64,000 nucleotides of DNA from Siphonodentalium dalli (GCA_032622095.1 CP136068.1:2395314-2459313); one strand, 5' to 3'; counted from the first letter of the stretch, positions 13,368 through 25,282 are shown. The notes: a model not told the origin generated them from the letters alone. Translations and numbers: made by a program.

Positions 13368-13650
13368 TATACTGCAGGTTATCTTCTGAGTGTTGAAGAT
13401 CTTCTCTGGAGTTTTTTCTCGATTTTTTTGCCTAAAAACAATGTTAGTTTGAGAATATAGATATTCCCATAAGATGAGGCCTAAAGCAGAATGAGGTTCC
13501 CAGAGGTTGAATTTGGTGATGCTAGCCACAGGCTAGCGGGATAGCATCACTAAATTCACCCTCTGGGGACCTCATTCTGCATTTGACAGACACACTATTT
13601 GCAGGCTGGAGGCTGGAATACACAATGTATAAGAGTGCTGGCCTTGATCT

Positions 13651-13786
13651 TTAACCCTTTACCCAACAGAACGGCCCTGTGCCAATGCATTCTCTTATAT
13701 ATGCGAGGCGACCTATGGTCGACTCGCATATATAAGATAATGCATTGGCACAGGGCATAACTGTAACCATCACAATGTGGTCACAG
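13651..13786 (+). mobile_element. MITE-B, left part with core Q hairpin
   Basis: Starts TTAACCCTTTACCCAACAG, then core Q (about 13680-13757, with the inner GCGAGGCGACCTATGGTCGA dyad), then GGGCATAACTGTAACCATCA as in full copies, and stops before the second half. The 50 bp just upstream (13600-13654) recur at 13850-13904 without the element, with a single TTAA at 13901-13904. That second copy looks like the unoccupied site. Confidence 0.82.
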
Positions 13787-13864
13787 CGGGCTAGCATCAC
13801 CAAATTCACACTCTGGAGACCTCATTCTGCATTTGACAGACACACTATTTGCAGGCTGGAGGCT
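13787..13864. mobile_element. MITE-A right-end fragment
   Basis: Reads CAGCGGGCTAGCATCACCAA and on to CTATTTGCAGGCT, the right half of a MITE-A hairpin. With the following 50 bp it duplicates the sequence before the MITE-B insertion (13600-13654). Confidence 0.78.
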
Positions 13865-13904
13865 GGAGTAGACAATGTATAAGAGTGCTGGCCTTGATCT
13901 TTAA

Positions 13905-14306
13905 CACAGGAACAGAGATTAGATGGTTTATGTTTATAAGACAAACCTGCTTATATTCCCTAAATATTTATTTTATAAATTCTTTAGCTCAGCATGTACA
14001 ATACACTGATGAAGATTGGATTTCCAGACATCCTAAGAGTGTTTGGACACACACACAGGGGCTGTTTAGTTTTCCACTAAACCTTATCTAGGGCTAGGTC
14101 ATAAAGCATGGTCCTGACTTGATTAATAACCCCTCCATATGGCAGCCTACTAGTACTTAGTATAATAGGTTAATGAAGATATATAGCTGGAAGCAGCAAG
14201 ACTCAGTGTCTCAATCTCTTTATGAAGTTGTCCTGAACTCACCCTATAACATTGATTTAAGGCCATCTTTGAGCCACTGAGGAGGGGGTGGCTCTAATTA
14301 TACTAG
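13905..14306. other. Non-coding spacer
   Basis: About 400 bp without a recognisable gene or element. A weak match between about 14175-14225 and 12770-12820 (AATGAAGAT ... GTGTCT) suggests an old duplication. Confidence 0.5.
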
Positions 14307-14742
14307 TATGTGACCAGCCATATCAAATCCAGTCTTAAGTCGGGATTTTTTTTACCCTGTGCCAATGCATTATCTTATATATGCCAGTCGACCATAGGTC
14401 GCCTCGCATATATAAGAAAATGCATCGGCCTAACAATTTTTTTTAAATAAATGTTTCTTACAATTTTTAGGACATAAAATAAAAAACATCCATTACCCTG
14501 CAGGGAGCCCCACACATATATAGAAGCATATAGAAGAGTGTCGTCTGCTCATGTTTGTCTGGGGCTCTGTATGGGTGAAATTATAAAATTGTTAAAGAAT
14601 ACAAGAAAAAATTATTAAAATTGTAAAAAATTGTTAGGCCAATGCATTCTCTTATATATGCGAGGCATATATAAGAGAATGCATTGGCAGAGGGTAAAAA
14701 AAATCCCGACTTACAACTGGATTTGATATGGCGGGTCATATA
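14307..14742. mobile_element. MITE-E, full length (~436 bp)
   Basis: Inverted ends: TATGTGACCAGCCATATCAA on the left and TTGATATGGCGGGTCATA on the right. Inside each end is GTCGGGATTTTTTT or its complement, then a core Q hairpin (about 14348-14433 and a shortened one at 14634-14688). In the middle is a module P half containing GAGTGTCGTCTGCTC (14536-14550). TA at both ends suggests TA target use. No coding capacity. Confidence 0.85.
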
Positions 14743-14785
14743 TGACTAATTTCATAATAAAAACAGAAATGTGACTGAAATGTTG

Positions 14786-16571
14786 TAGGGCTGCAACGAG
14801 TCATTGTGAATTCAATGTATCGCGATAGACTTTCAAACGATACGCGTATCATACATGTACTGTTATGCCCTAAGTAAATGACCCATTAACTGCAGTTATA
14901 ATCCGTTTACAACTGCGGTTAAACCGTAACCGCACCGCAGTTATTTGCCGTAACTGCGGTGGCATTGCAGTTACATGCGGTTAGGTTACCGCAGTTAATA
15001 ACCCTTAACTGCGGTTACACCGCACGTAAACGTTAACCTTCCGGTATTTGAATATTTAATGGGAAAGAGAGGGGTACTACCCATGCATCTACCAGTTTAT
15101 GTTATCGTTTTGTGTTTTAGCGATCATGGCAAAGTGGTAACTTCACAATCGACCAGGAGTTGATTGTATGTTTTTGTTATCACCATCGGTACTCAACACG
15201 ATATATTTTATGTTTTAATCCCGACTTGTTGAAAACTGTATAATTTTGACGTATACATGTATGTTCTAGTATACGTCCGTTGTTCGGATTGTGAAAAAAT
15301 ACATGCTTATGTTTGAAGCAAAGTAGAGTGCTGAATTTAATACTAGTAATAGTACATACGCAATTCGCGAATCTAGCTGGCGTGTCACGTTTGTAGTTAA
15401 TTATGATTATATAGCAACGAATGCAAGATTGGAAAACTTAAATATCGGTTTATGATATCCGAATAATGCCCGATGTTTGAAGAGTGCGGTTGTTCCATTT
15501 AAATGCATTTTGTGACGATGTATTGTTTCTCTCACTTTACATTTATGATGCATGTGTGGGACTCTAACCCCCACTTTATATTATTATATAATTATCCACT
15601 CGAATCCATTTGAAATTCAGTGGCCATTTGATCCGTTTGAATGAGTTTTTTCCGTTTTGCGGTTGTTCCATTTTAAACGCATTTTCCTTACATTGATAGT
15701 GACTAGCACTCGTCAGCTAAATTGTCGAATAATTATATTTATTATATAAATATTTATTTTATCGATGGTTAAAGTCGAAAATGGGCCGTAAGGATTACCC
15801 GTCGGGGTTAGCCCAACTGTTATTTTCACCAAAAGGCTACTATAAAGTATTCAACATGAAACACACAAAAACACTTTTATTTTTTCACACCATACATCAC
15901 AATCTTCCGTTTACCCAAAACATAAAATATTGGTATATGGATGTCTGTTCTATTTATCCAAAATAAATAGAAGATCCACAACAAAAAATATTGATATTGA
16001 AAGGGACACTGGCATGTTATTTGTGCTAACTTGTCTAACGAGCATGGCAACTAAAACATGTCACGCCATATGGTATCTGTTCCATTAAGAGCGGCATATA
16101 CCGGTTTAACCGCGACGTATCCATTTTAACCGCACAATTTATTCGGTTCTCTTGCGTTTTAAACGCATCTTATAACCGCAGTTAGGTTAAAACGGAACGC
16201 AGTTAAACTGGGGTGCCACTTCAATTAGATGGGCCATTTACTTAGGGCATAACAGTATCATGTCATGTGTATCGCGATACATGATATCAAGTAATGTCTG
16301 AAGATGGGCTGGTGTAAAATACAAAATATGCAATTACCTCTCCAGTTTACATGTATACTATGTATATTTGACTCATCTAGCCAATAATTAAACTCCATTT
16401 TAGTTTAAAAAGAACTCTACCTCCAGTCCAGTTATAAACTTATTGTTTCTGATTATTCAGGCAGTATTAATTTGGAAACACTAATTTAGTGTGTTGCGAT
16501 ACGTATCGTATCGTTGATCATGTATCGTGATTCATATCGTATCATGACCCAAGTGTATCATTGCAGCCCTA
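14786..16571. mobile_element. hAT-like non-autonomous element with 8-bp target-site duplication
   Basis: The left end reads TAGGGCTGCAACGAG and the right end CATTGCAGCCCTA, imperfect inverted termini of the type common in hAT elements. The flanks are AAATGTTG (14778-14785) and AAATATTG (16572-16579), an 8-bp duplication with one mismatch, as expected for hAT. The interior is rich in ATCGCGAT- and GTATCGTATCG-like dyads. A 1.4-kb element sits at 14858-16257; without it the hAT-like element is about 386 bp. I find no transposase frame. Confidence 0.78.
14858..16257. mobile_element. 1.4-kb TA-flanked inverted-repeat element nested in the hAT-like element
   Basis: Termini: TACTGTTATGCCCTAAGTAA on the left, exact reverse complement on the right (16238-16257), with the match continuing into AATGRCCCAT. 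Subterminal regions on both sides are packed with AACCGCAGTTA-like motifs. TA at both ends fits a Tc1/mariner-type target. The ends resemble those of MITE-M (CAGTAATGCCCTAAATAA). The longest internal open frame (15781-15966, 61 codons) resembles nothing I know, so no transposase is called. Confidence 0.8.
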
Positions 16572-16595
16572 AAATATTGCCCTGATAGCCAAATA

Positions 16596-16800
16596 TACAG
16601 TAATGCCCTGAATAATCGACCCCTAAACCACAGCAGAATTATGAGAAATTTTTCAGGATTTAGTCGGAAATATGGCTTGTTACAATTCATCGGAAAGCTC
16701 TCGTTCTGATGACTGGCAACAAGCCATATTTCTGACTAAATCCTGAAAAATTTCCCATAATTCCGCTGTGGTTAAAGGGTCGTATACTTCGGGCACCATT
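16596..16800. mobile_element. MITE-M, both halves, right terminus decayed
   Basis: Begins TACAGTAATGCCCTGAATAA, runs through ACCACAGCAGAATTATG and TTCAGGATTTAGTCGGAAAT to the dyad centre GAAAGCTCTC, then reads back as the reverse complement to GTGGTTAAAGG. The right terminus (CGTATACTTCGGGCACC) is degenerate. The whole element is one long hairpin. Confidence 0.85.
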
Positions 16801-16934
16801 AAATGTCAGCTTCATACTCAAATGTCAGGAAGAGATATAGAGCACCATTAAATGTCAGCTTCATACTCAAATGTCAGGAAGAGATATAGAGCACCATTAA
16901 ATGTCAGCTTCATACTCAAATGTCAGGAAGAGAC
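16793..16934. repeat. 49-bp tandem repeat, 2.9 copies
   Basis: Units begin GCACCATTAAATGTCAGCTT at 16793, 16842 and 16891 and are identical apart from the truncated end. The array begins at the decayed right end of the adjoining MITE-M. Confidence 0.93.
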
Positions 16935-17271
16935 CCAATCCCCACAAAATTTGCACTGTCTCAAAAATTAAATTTGCTTCTAAAAATAGGCGCCTTGTGT
17001 GTTTTATAGTCCCAAGCATGTTCAAAGAGCAATGCTGGGCATGTTTTGGAGGCGTAAATATAACATGCTACTGTGCCATATCTCCTATATATATATATAA
17101 ATAACCATAACTCAGAACTAAGGGCCATAACTCAGGTAAAACCAGGCCTGTACAGTTTCTAAACAATTCTCCAAAAAATGTAGGTTGCAGGGTGGTGATG
17201 GATTTTTCACCCATATCTATACATTGCATAATAACATTACCGATGCACCATGATTAAGTGTTACTATTGTT
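16935..17271. other. Non-coding spacer
   Basis: No gene seen. Contains CCATAACTCAGAACTAAGGG followed by CCATAACTCAGG (17103-17135), a motif type I associate with mollusc interspersed repeats; this is a recollection, not a search result. Confidence 0.4.
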
Positions 17272-17515
17272 TTAACTCTTTGAGTGCCAGGGGCCGATCT
17301 CATCGGCCCTAAACCTACAAAATAAGTCTGTTAAAAAATATAAGAATAAATTATTAAAATTGTAAAAAATTGTAAAAAAAAAAAAAAAAATGTTAGGCCA
17401 ATGCATTCTCTTATATATGCGAGGCGACCTATGGTCGACTCGCATATATAAGAGAATGCATTGGCACAGGGTATATGGGTTGATACAAAAATCGACCTGT
17501 CACTCAAAGGGTTAA
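17272..17515. mobile_element. MITE-C (~244 bp)
   Basis: Ends: TTAACTCTTTGAGTGCCAGG on the left and CACTCAAAGGGTTAA on the right. Next to the left end is a GGGCCGATCTCATCGGCCC dyad. One core Q hairpin lies at 17396-17467. TTAA occurs once at each end. No coding capacity. Confidence 0.85.
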
Positions 17516-17783
17516 ACTACTAACATTACCAGAAATATTGGAGTTTTCTCTCACAAGCTTTACTTCATACTCAAAGATCATTAAAATGTTTGAGACCCAA
17601 TTTTGTCATTTCAGAATTTTTCAGAAGTGGCTAAAATGCCTGCCATTTTCAGATATTCTGGAAGTTATGCAAAAACAAAAAACCAACATAAAAACTAAAA
17701 GTACTGAGTGAGTCTGGATGAAATATATATTGCACAATAATTGAGATCACTTCTCTTCCTGGGACTCTGTCTCCGGAAGATCA
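17516..17783. other. Non-coding spacer
   Basis: No gene or element recognised. Confidence 0.4.
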
Positions 17784-17901
17784 AAAGAATCTAATTCAGA
17801 AAGCACTGTGTACATGTACGTAACCAATTCCCCCTCAAACTGTCAGATCTAATTCAGAACGCACTGTGTACATAACCACCTCCCCCTCAAACTGTCAGAC
17901 T
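17784..17901. repeat. ~58-bp tandem duplication
   Basis: CTAATTCAGAAAGCACTGTG (17791) recurs as CTAATTCAGAACGCACTGTG (17849), each followed by CCCCCTCAAACTGTCAGA. Confidence 0.85.
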
Positions 17902-17989
17902 TATATTCCCTGTGGCATCATTCCCTGCTCACTTCAAACAATCCTCAAATTACAAATCAATATATCTGAGAATTTCACCCAACCATGAG

Positions 17990-20900
17990 AGGATCACATC
18001 ACCATGTTAATTATGTAAGATCCTGTAGGAGGCCATGGACAGGGAGGATGTATAATACTATAATATTACCTCTCTGACCACATCACCATGTTAATTATGT
18101 AAGATCCTGTAGGAGGCCATGGACAGGGAGGATGTATAATACTATAATATTACCTCTCTGACCACATCACCATGTTAATTATGTAAGATCCTATATGAGG
18201 CCATGGACAGGGAGGATGTATAATACTATAATATTACCTCTCGGACCACATCACCATGTCCATTATGTAAGATCCTATATGAGGCCATGGACAGGGAGGA
18301 TGTATAATACTATAATATTACCTCTCTGACCACATCACCATGTTAATTATGTAAGATCCTGTAGGAGGCCATGGACAGGGAGGATGTATAATACTATAAT
18401 ATTACCTCTCTGACCACATCACCATGTTAATTATGTAAGATCCTGTAGGAGGCCATGGACAGGGAGGATGTATAATACTATAATATTACCTCTCTGACCA
18501 CATCACCATGTTAATTATGTAAGATCCTGTATGAGGCCATGGACAGGGAGGATGTATAATACTATAATATTACCTCTCTGACCACATCACCATGTTAATT
18601 ATGTAAGATCCTATATGAGGCCATGGACAGGGAGGATGTATAATACTATAATATTACCTCTCTGACCACATCACCATGTTAATTATGTAAGATCCTGTAG
18701 GAGGCCATGGACAGGGAGGATGTATAATACTATAATATTACCTCTCTGACCACATCACCATGTTAATTATGTAAGATCCTATATGAGGCCATGGACAGGG
18801 AGGATGTATAATACTATAATATTACCTCTCTGACCACATCACCATGTTAATTATGTAAGATCCTGTAGGAGGCCATGGACAGGGAGGATGTATAATACTA
18901 TAATATTACCTCTCTGACCACATCACCATGTTAATTATGTAAGATCCTGTATGAGGCCATGGACAGGGAGGATGTATAATACTATAATATTACCTCTCTG
19001 ACCACATCACCATGTCCATTATGTAAGATCCTATATGAGGCCATGGACAGGGAGGATGTATAATACTATAATATTACCTCTCTGACCACATCACCATGTT
19101 CATTATGTAAGATCCTGTATGAGGCCATGGACAGGGAGGATGTATAATACTATAATATTACCTCTCTGACCACATCACCATGTTCATTATGTAAGATCCT
19201 ATATGAGGCCATGGACAGGGAGGATGTATAATACTATAATATTACCTCTCTGACCACATCACCATGTTCATTATGTAAGATCCTATATGAGGCCATGGAC
19301 AGGGAGGATGTATAATACTATAATATTACCTCTCTGACCACATCACCATGTTCATTATGTAAGATCCTGTAGGAGGCCATGGACAGGGGGGATGTATAAT
19401 ACTATAATATTACCTCTCTGACCACATCACCATGTTCATTATGTAAGATCCTGTAGGAGGCCATGGACAGGGAGGATGTATAATACTATAATATTACCTC
19501 TCTGACCACATCACCATGTTCATTATGTAAGATCTTATATGAGGCCATGGACAGGGAGGATGTATAATACTATAATATTACCTCTCTGACCACATCACCA
19601 TGTTCATTATGTAAGATCCTGTATGAGGCCATGGACAGGGAGGATGTATAATACTATAATATTACCTCTCTGACCACATCACCATGTCCATTATGTAAGA
19701 TCCTGTAGGAGGCCATGGACAGGGAGGATGTATAATACTATAATATTACCTCTCTGACCACATCACCATGTTAATTATGTAAGATCCTGTAGGAGGCCAT
19801 GGACAGGGAGGATGTATAATACTATAATATTACCTCTCTGACCACATCACCATGTTAATTATGTAAGATCCTGTAGGAGGCCATGGACAGGGAGGATGTA
19901 TAATACTATAATATTACCTCTCTGACCACATCACCATGTTCATTATGTAAGATCCTATATGAGGCCATGGACAGGGAGGATGTATAATACTATAATATTA
20001 CCTCTCTGACCACATCACCATGTTCATTATGTAAGATCTTATATGAGGCCATGGACAGGGAGGATGTATAATACTATAATATTACCTCTCTGACCACATC
20101 ACCATGTTAATTATGTAAGATCCTGTAGGAGGCCATGGACAGGGAGGATGTATAATACTATAATATTACCTCTCTGACCACATCACCATGTTCATTATGT
20201 AAGATCCTGTAGGAGGCCATGGACAGGGAGGATGTATAATACTATAATATTACCTCTCTGACCACATCACCATGTTCATTATGTAAGATCCTATATGAGG
20301 CCATGGACAGGGAGGATGTATAATACTATAATATTACCTCTCTGACCACATCACCATGTTCATTATGTAAGATCCTGTAGGAGGCCATGGACAGGGAGGA
20401 TGTATAATACTATAATATTACCTCTCTGACCACATCACCATGTTCATTATGTAAGATCCTGTAGGAGGCCATGGACAGGGAGGATGTATAATACTATAAT
20501 ATTACCTCTCTGACCACATCACCATGTTCATTATGTAAGATCCTATATGAGGCCATGGACAGGGAGGATGTATAATACTATAATATTACCTCTCTGACCA
20601 CATCACCATGTTAATTATGTAAGATCCTGTAGGAGGCCATGGACAGGGAGGATGTATAATACTATAATATTACCTCTCTGACCACATCACCATGTTCATT
20701 ATGTAAGATCCTATATGAGGCCATGGACAGGGAGGATGTATAATACTATAATATTACCTCTCTGACCACATCACCATGTTCATTATGTAAGATCCTATAT
20801 GAGGCCATGGACAGGGAGGATGTATAATACTATAATATTACCTCTCTGACCACATCACCATGTTCATTATGTAAGATCCTATATGAGGCCATGGACAGGG

Positions 20901-23900
20901 AGGATGTATAATACTATAATATTACCTCTCTGACCACATCACCATGTTCATTATGTAAGATCATGTAGGAGGCCATGGACAGGGAGGATGTATAATACTA
21001 TAATATTACCTCTCTGACCACATCACCATGTTCATTATGTAAGATCCTATAGGAGGCCATGGACAGGGAGGATGTATAATACTATAATATTACCTCTCTG
21101 ACCACATCACCATGTTCATTATGTAAGATCCTGTATGAGGCCATGGACAGGGAGGATGTATAATACTATAATATTACCTCTCTGACCACATCACCATGTT
21201 AATTATGTAAGATCCTATATGAGGCCATGGACAGGGAGGATGTATAATACTATAATATTACCTCTCTGACCACATCACCATGTTCATTATGTAAGATCCT
21301 ATATGAGGCCATGGACAGGGAGGATGTATAATACTATAATATTACCTCTCTGACCACATCACCATGTTCATTATGTAAGATCCTGTATGAGGCCATGGAC
21401 AGGGAGGATGTATAATACTATAATATTACCTCTCTGACCACATCACCATGTTAATTATGTAAGATCCTGTAGGAGGCCATGGACAGGGAGGATGTATAAT
21501 ACTATAATATTACCTCTCTGACCACATCACCATGTTCATTATGTAAGATCCTATATGAGGCCATGGACAGGGAGGATGTATAATACTATAATATTACCTC
21601 TCTGACCACATCACCATGTTAATTATGTAAGATCCTGTAGGAGGCCATGGACAGGGAGGATGTATAATACTATAATATTACCTCTCTGACCACATCACCA
21701 TGTTCATTATGTAAGATCCTATATGAGGCCATGGACAGGGAGGATGTATAATACTATAATATTACCTCTCTGACCACATCACCATGTCCATTATGTAAGA
21801 TCCTATATGAGGCCATGGACAGGGAGGATGTATAATACTATAATATTACCTCTCTGACCACATCACCATGTTCATTATGTAAGATCCTGTAGGAGGCCAT
21901 GGACAGGGAGGATGTATAATACTATAATATTACCTCTCTGACCACATCACCATGTTCATTATGTAAGATCCTGTAGGAGGCCATGGACAGGGAGGATGTA
22001 TAATACTATAATATTACCTCTCTGACCACATCACCATGTTCATTATGTAAGATCATGTATGAGGCCATGGACAGGGAGGATGTATAATACTATAATATTA
22101 CCTCTCTGACCACATCACCATGTTAATTATGTAAGATCCTGTAGGAGGCCATGGACAGGGAGGATGTATAATACTATAATATTACCTCTCTGACCACATC
22201 ACCATGTTCATTATGTAAGATCCTATATGAGGCCATGGACAGGGAGGATGTATAATACTATAATATTACCTCTCTGACCACATCACCATGTTCATTATGT
22301 AAGATCCTATATGAGGCCATGGACAGGGAGGATGTATAATACTATAATATTACCTCTCTGACCACATCACCATGTTAATTATGTAAGATCCTGTAGGAGG
22401 CCATGGACAGGGAGGATGTATAATACTATAATATTACCTCTCTGACCACATCACCATGTTCATTATGTAAGATCATGTATGAGGCCATGGACAGGGAGGA
22501 TGTATAATACTATAATATTACCTCTCTGACCACATCACCATGTTCATTATGTAAGATCCTATATGAGGCCATGGACAGGGAGGATGTATAATACTATAAT
22601 ATTACCTCTCTGACCACATCACCATGTTCATTATGTAAGATCATGTATGAGGCCATGGACAGGGAGGATGTATAATACTATAATATTACCTCTCTGACCA
22701 CATCACCATGTTAATTATGTAAGATCCTGTAGGAGGCCATGGACAGGGAGGATGTATAATACTATAATATTACCTCTCTGACCACATCACCATGTTCATT
22801 ATGTAAGATCCTGTATGAGGCCATGGACAGGGAGGATGTATAATACTATAATATTACCTCTCTGACCACATCACCATGTTCATTATGTAAGATCCTATAT
22901 GAGGCCATGGACAGGGAGGATGTATAATACTATAATATTACCTCTCTGACCACATCACCATGTTCATTATGTAAGATCCTATAGGAGGCCATGGACAGGG
23001 AGGATGTATAATACTATAATATTACCTCTCTGACCACATCACCATGTTCATTATGTAAGATCCTATATGAGGCCATGGACAGGGAGGATGTATAATACTA
23101 TAATATTACCTCCCTGATCACATCACCATGTTCATTATGTAAGATCCTATATGAGGCCATGGACAGGGAGGATGTATAATACTATAATATTACCTCTCTG
23201 ACCACATCACCATGTTCATTATGTAAGATCCTGTATGAGGCCATGGACAGGGAGGATGTATAATACTATAATATTACCTCTCTGACCACATCACCATGTT
23301 CATTATGTAAGATCCTGTAGGAGGCCATGGACAGGGAGGATGTATAATACTATAATATTACCTCTCTGACCACATCACCATGTTAATTATGTAAGATCCT
23401 ATATGAGGCCATGGACAGGGAGGATGTATAATACTATAATATTACCTCTCTGACCACATCACCATGTTCATTATGTAAGATCCTGTAGGAGGCCATGGAC
23501 AGGGAGGATGTATAATACTATAATATTACCTCTCTGACCACATCACCATGTTCATTATGTAAGATCCTGTAGGAGGCCATGGACAGGGAGGATGTATAAT
23601 ACTATAATATTACCTCTCTGACCACATCACCATGTTAATTATGTAAGATCCTGTATGAGGCCATGGACAGGGAGGATGTATAATACTATAATATTACCTC
23701 TCTGACCACATCACCATGTCCATTATGTAAGATCCTATATGAGGCCATGGACAGGGAGGATGTATAATACTATAATATTACCTCTCTGACCACATCACCA
23801 TGTTCATTATGTAAGATCCTGTAGGAGGCCATGGACAGGGAGGATGTATAATACTATAATATTACCTCTCTGACCACATCACCATGTTCATTATGTAAGA

Positions 23901-24775
23901 TCCTGTAGGAGGCCATGGACAGGGAGGATGTATAATACTATAATATTACCTCTCTGACCACATCACCATGTTCATTATGTAAGATCCTATATGAGGCCAT
24001 GGACAGGGAGGATGTATAATACTATAATATTACCTCTCTGACCACATCACCATGTTCATTATGTAAGATCCTATAGGAGGCCATGGACAGGGAGGATGTA
24101 TAATACTATAATATTACCTCTCTGACCACATCACCATGTTCATTATGTAAGATCCTGTAGGAGGCCATGGACAGGGAGGATGTATAATACTATAATATTA
24201 CCTCTCTGACCACATCACCATGTTCATTATGTAAGATCCTATAGGAGGCCATGGACAGGGAGGATGTATAATACTATAATATTACCTCTCTGACCACATC
24301 ACCATGTTCATTATGTAAGATCCTATATGAGGCCATGGACAGGGAGGATGTATAATACTATAATATTACCTCTCTGACCACATCACCATGTCCATTATGT
24401 AAGATCCTGTATGAGGCCATGGACAGGGAGGATGTATAATACTATAATATTACCTCTCTGACCACATCACCATGTTCATTATGTAAGATCCTGTATGAGG
24501 CCATGGACAGGGAGGATGTATAATACTATAATATTACCTCTCTGACCACATCACCATGTTAATTATGTAAGATCCTATATGAGGCCATGGACAGGGAGGA
24601 TGTATAATACTATAATATTACCTCTCTGACCACATCACCATGTTAATTATGTAAGATCCTATATGAGGCCATGGACAGGGAGGATGTATAATACTATAAT
24701 ATTACCTCTCTGACCACATCACCATGTTAATTATGTAAGATCCTATATGAGGCCATGGACAGGGAGGATGTATAA
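17990..24775. repeat. 84-bp satellite array (Sat84), about 81 units
   Basis: The unit includes ACCATGTTMATTATGTAAGA, GGAGGCCATGGACAGGGAGG and TATAATACTATAATATTACC and repeats every 84 bp with almost no indels. Diversity is limited to a few sites: TTAATT, TTCATT or TCCATT, and CTGTAGG, CTATATG, CTGTATG, CATGTATG or TTATATG. Flat divergence suggests recent spread or homogenisation. Short frames are closed by stops in each unit, so it is not coding. Confidence 0.98.
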
Positions 24776-25128
24776 TAATAATAATAATAATATAGAGTAT
24801 TTGTATAGCGCCATATCCCGTATGGCTCATGGCGCTGAACAATTCACACAAACGCAGTCACACACATTCACACTATAACATATACGCAATAAATAATATG
24901 CATGTATTTCAATAATTAAGTCTCCTCAACGTTTTCTGATGTTATTTGTCCGAAATGGGAGATGAATAGGTGAGTTTTTAGGGCCGATTTGAATGTTTCC
25001 AAACAGTCAGACTGTTTCACCTCTTTGGGAAGGTTGTTCCAAATGGTCGGCCCGTAGACCTCGAAAGAACGGCGACCAAAGTACATCAGATCTCGTTTAG
25101 GTACAACCATCGCATTCGCACCTCTCTA
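24775..25128 (-). mobile_element. 5'-truncated CR1/L2-like LINE, 3' end, inserted in Sat84
   Basis: On the minus strand this is the end of a reverse-transcriptase ORF, a 3' UTR of about 120 bp, an 8-bp-stem hairpin (AGCGCCAT at 24829-24836, read on the minus strand, pairing with 24807-24814), then TATACAAATACTCTATATTA and an (ATT)n tail (24775-24793). A 3' hairpin followed by a short tandem repeat is typical of CR1/L2-clade LINEs. One more Sat84 unit follows on the far side, so it interrupts the satellite. Confidence 0.83.
24916..25128 (-). pseudogene. C-terminal fragment of a LINE reverse-transcriptase protein
   Basis: The 64-codon frame (25110 to 24916, ending TAA) contains MVVPKRDLMYFGRRSFEVYG, then GPTIWNNLPKEVKQSDCLET and FKSALKTHLF. 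The pattern (F)G-RSF-V-GP-WN-LP followed by FK-LKTHLF is the conserved extreme C-terminus of CR1/L2/Rex-type non-LTR retrotransposon proteins. The reverse-transcriptase and endonuclease domains are absent through 5' truncation. The first ATG is simply the first methionine in a truncated frame and is not a real start. Confidence 0.85.
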
Positions 25129-25222
25129 TTATACCTCTCTGACCACATCACCATGTCCATTATGTAAGATCCTGTAGGAGGCCATGGACAGGGAGGATGT
25201 ATAATACTATAATATTGCCTCT
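25129..25222. repeat. Terminal Sat84 unit beyond the LINE
   Basis: One further 84-bp unit (ACCTCTCTGACCACATCACC ... TATAATATTGCC) with the TCCATT and CTGTAGG variants, then the array ends in unique sequence. Confidence 0.93.
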
Positions 25223-25282
25223 CTGACCACTCAGGGTTTCTTCATGTAGTGTACTGTGTGCATAGCAGCAACATTGTACATG

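Larger units (their letters stand above)
13094..13431 (+). mobile_element. 338-bp insert with 13-bp target-site duplication; possible Penelope-like or retrozyme fragment
   Basis: The insert is flanked by perfect 13-bp copies of CTAAAAACAATGT (13081-13093 and 13432-13444), inside a MITE-A copy. It has three TTACCCGCATTT repeats, a CCAAT box (13255-13259), a TATA-like TATATAAGG (13285-13293), and about 40 bp downstream a hammerhead-like core (see separate entry). The right end is T-rich. It encodes no protein. A 13-bp duplication argues against an ordinary LTR element (4-6 bp) and suits target-primed insertion. Hammerhead ribozymes are known in the terminal repeats of Penelope-like elements and in retrozymes, so I infer that kind of origin; another retroposon is possible. 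Confidence 0.5.
12871..13607. mobile_element. MITE-A, full length but interrupted by an insertion
   Basis: The left end reads AGCCTGCAAATAGTGTGTCT and the right end reads back as its reverse complement (CTATTTGCAGGCT, ending 13607). The left hairpin (GCAGAATGAGG ... CCTCATTCTGC) is shortened. The internal part (CCTCAACTGCTAT ... AGATTGAAGTTCCCC) matches the copy at 31860-32314. The right hairpin occupies about 13491-13581. A 338-bp foreign segment (13094-13431) splits it. Without that insert the length would be about 390 bp, close to the other copies. No transposase is present. Confidence 0.85.

Noticed and set aside
15781-15966. Transposase remnant in the 1.4-kb nested element
   Set aside because: The 61-codon frame has no DDE/D or HTH motif that I can see and is flanked by stops.
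24775-25128. Complete LINE or host gene at the Sat84 border
   Set aside because: Only the last ~70 codons and 3' UTR are present, followed directly on the 5' side by satellite. It is a truncated insertion.
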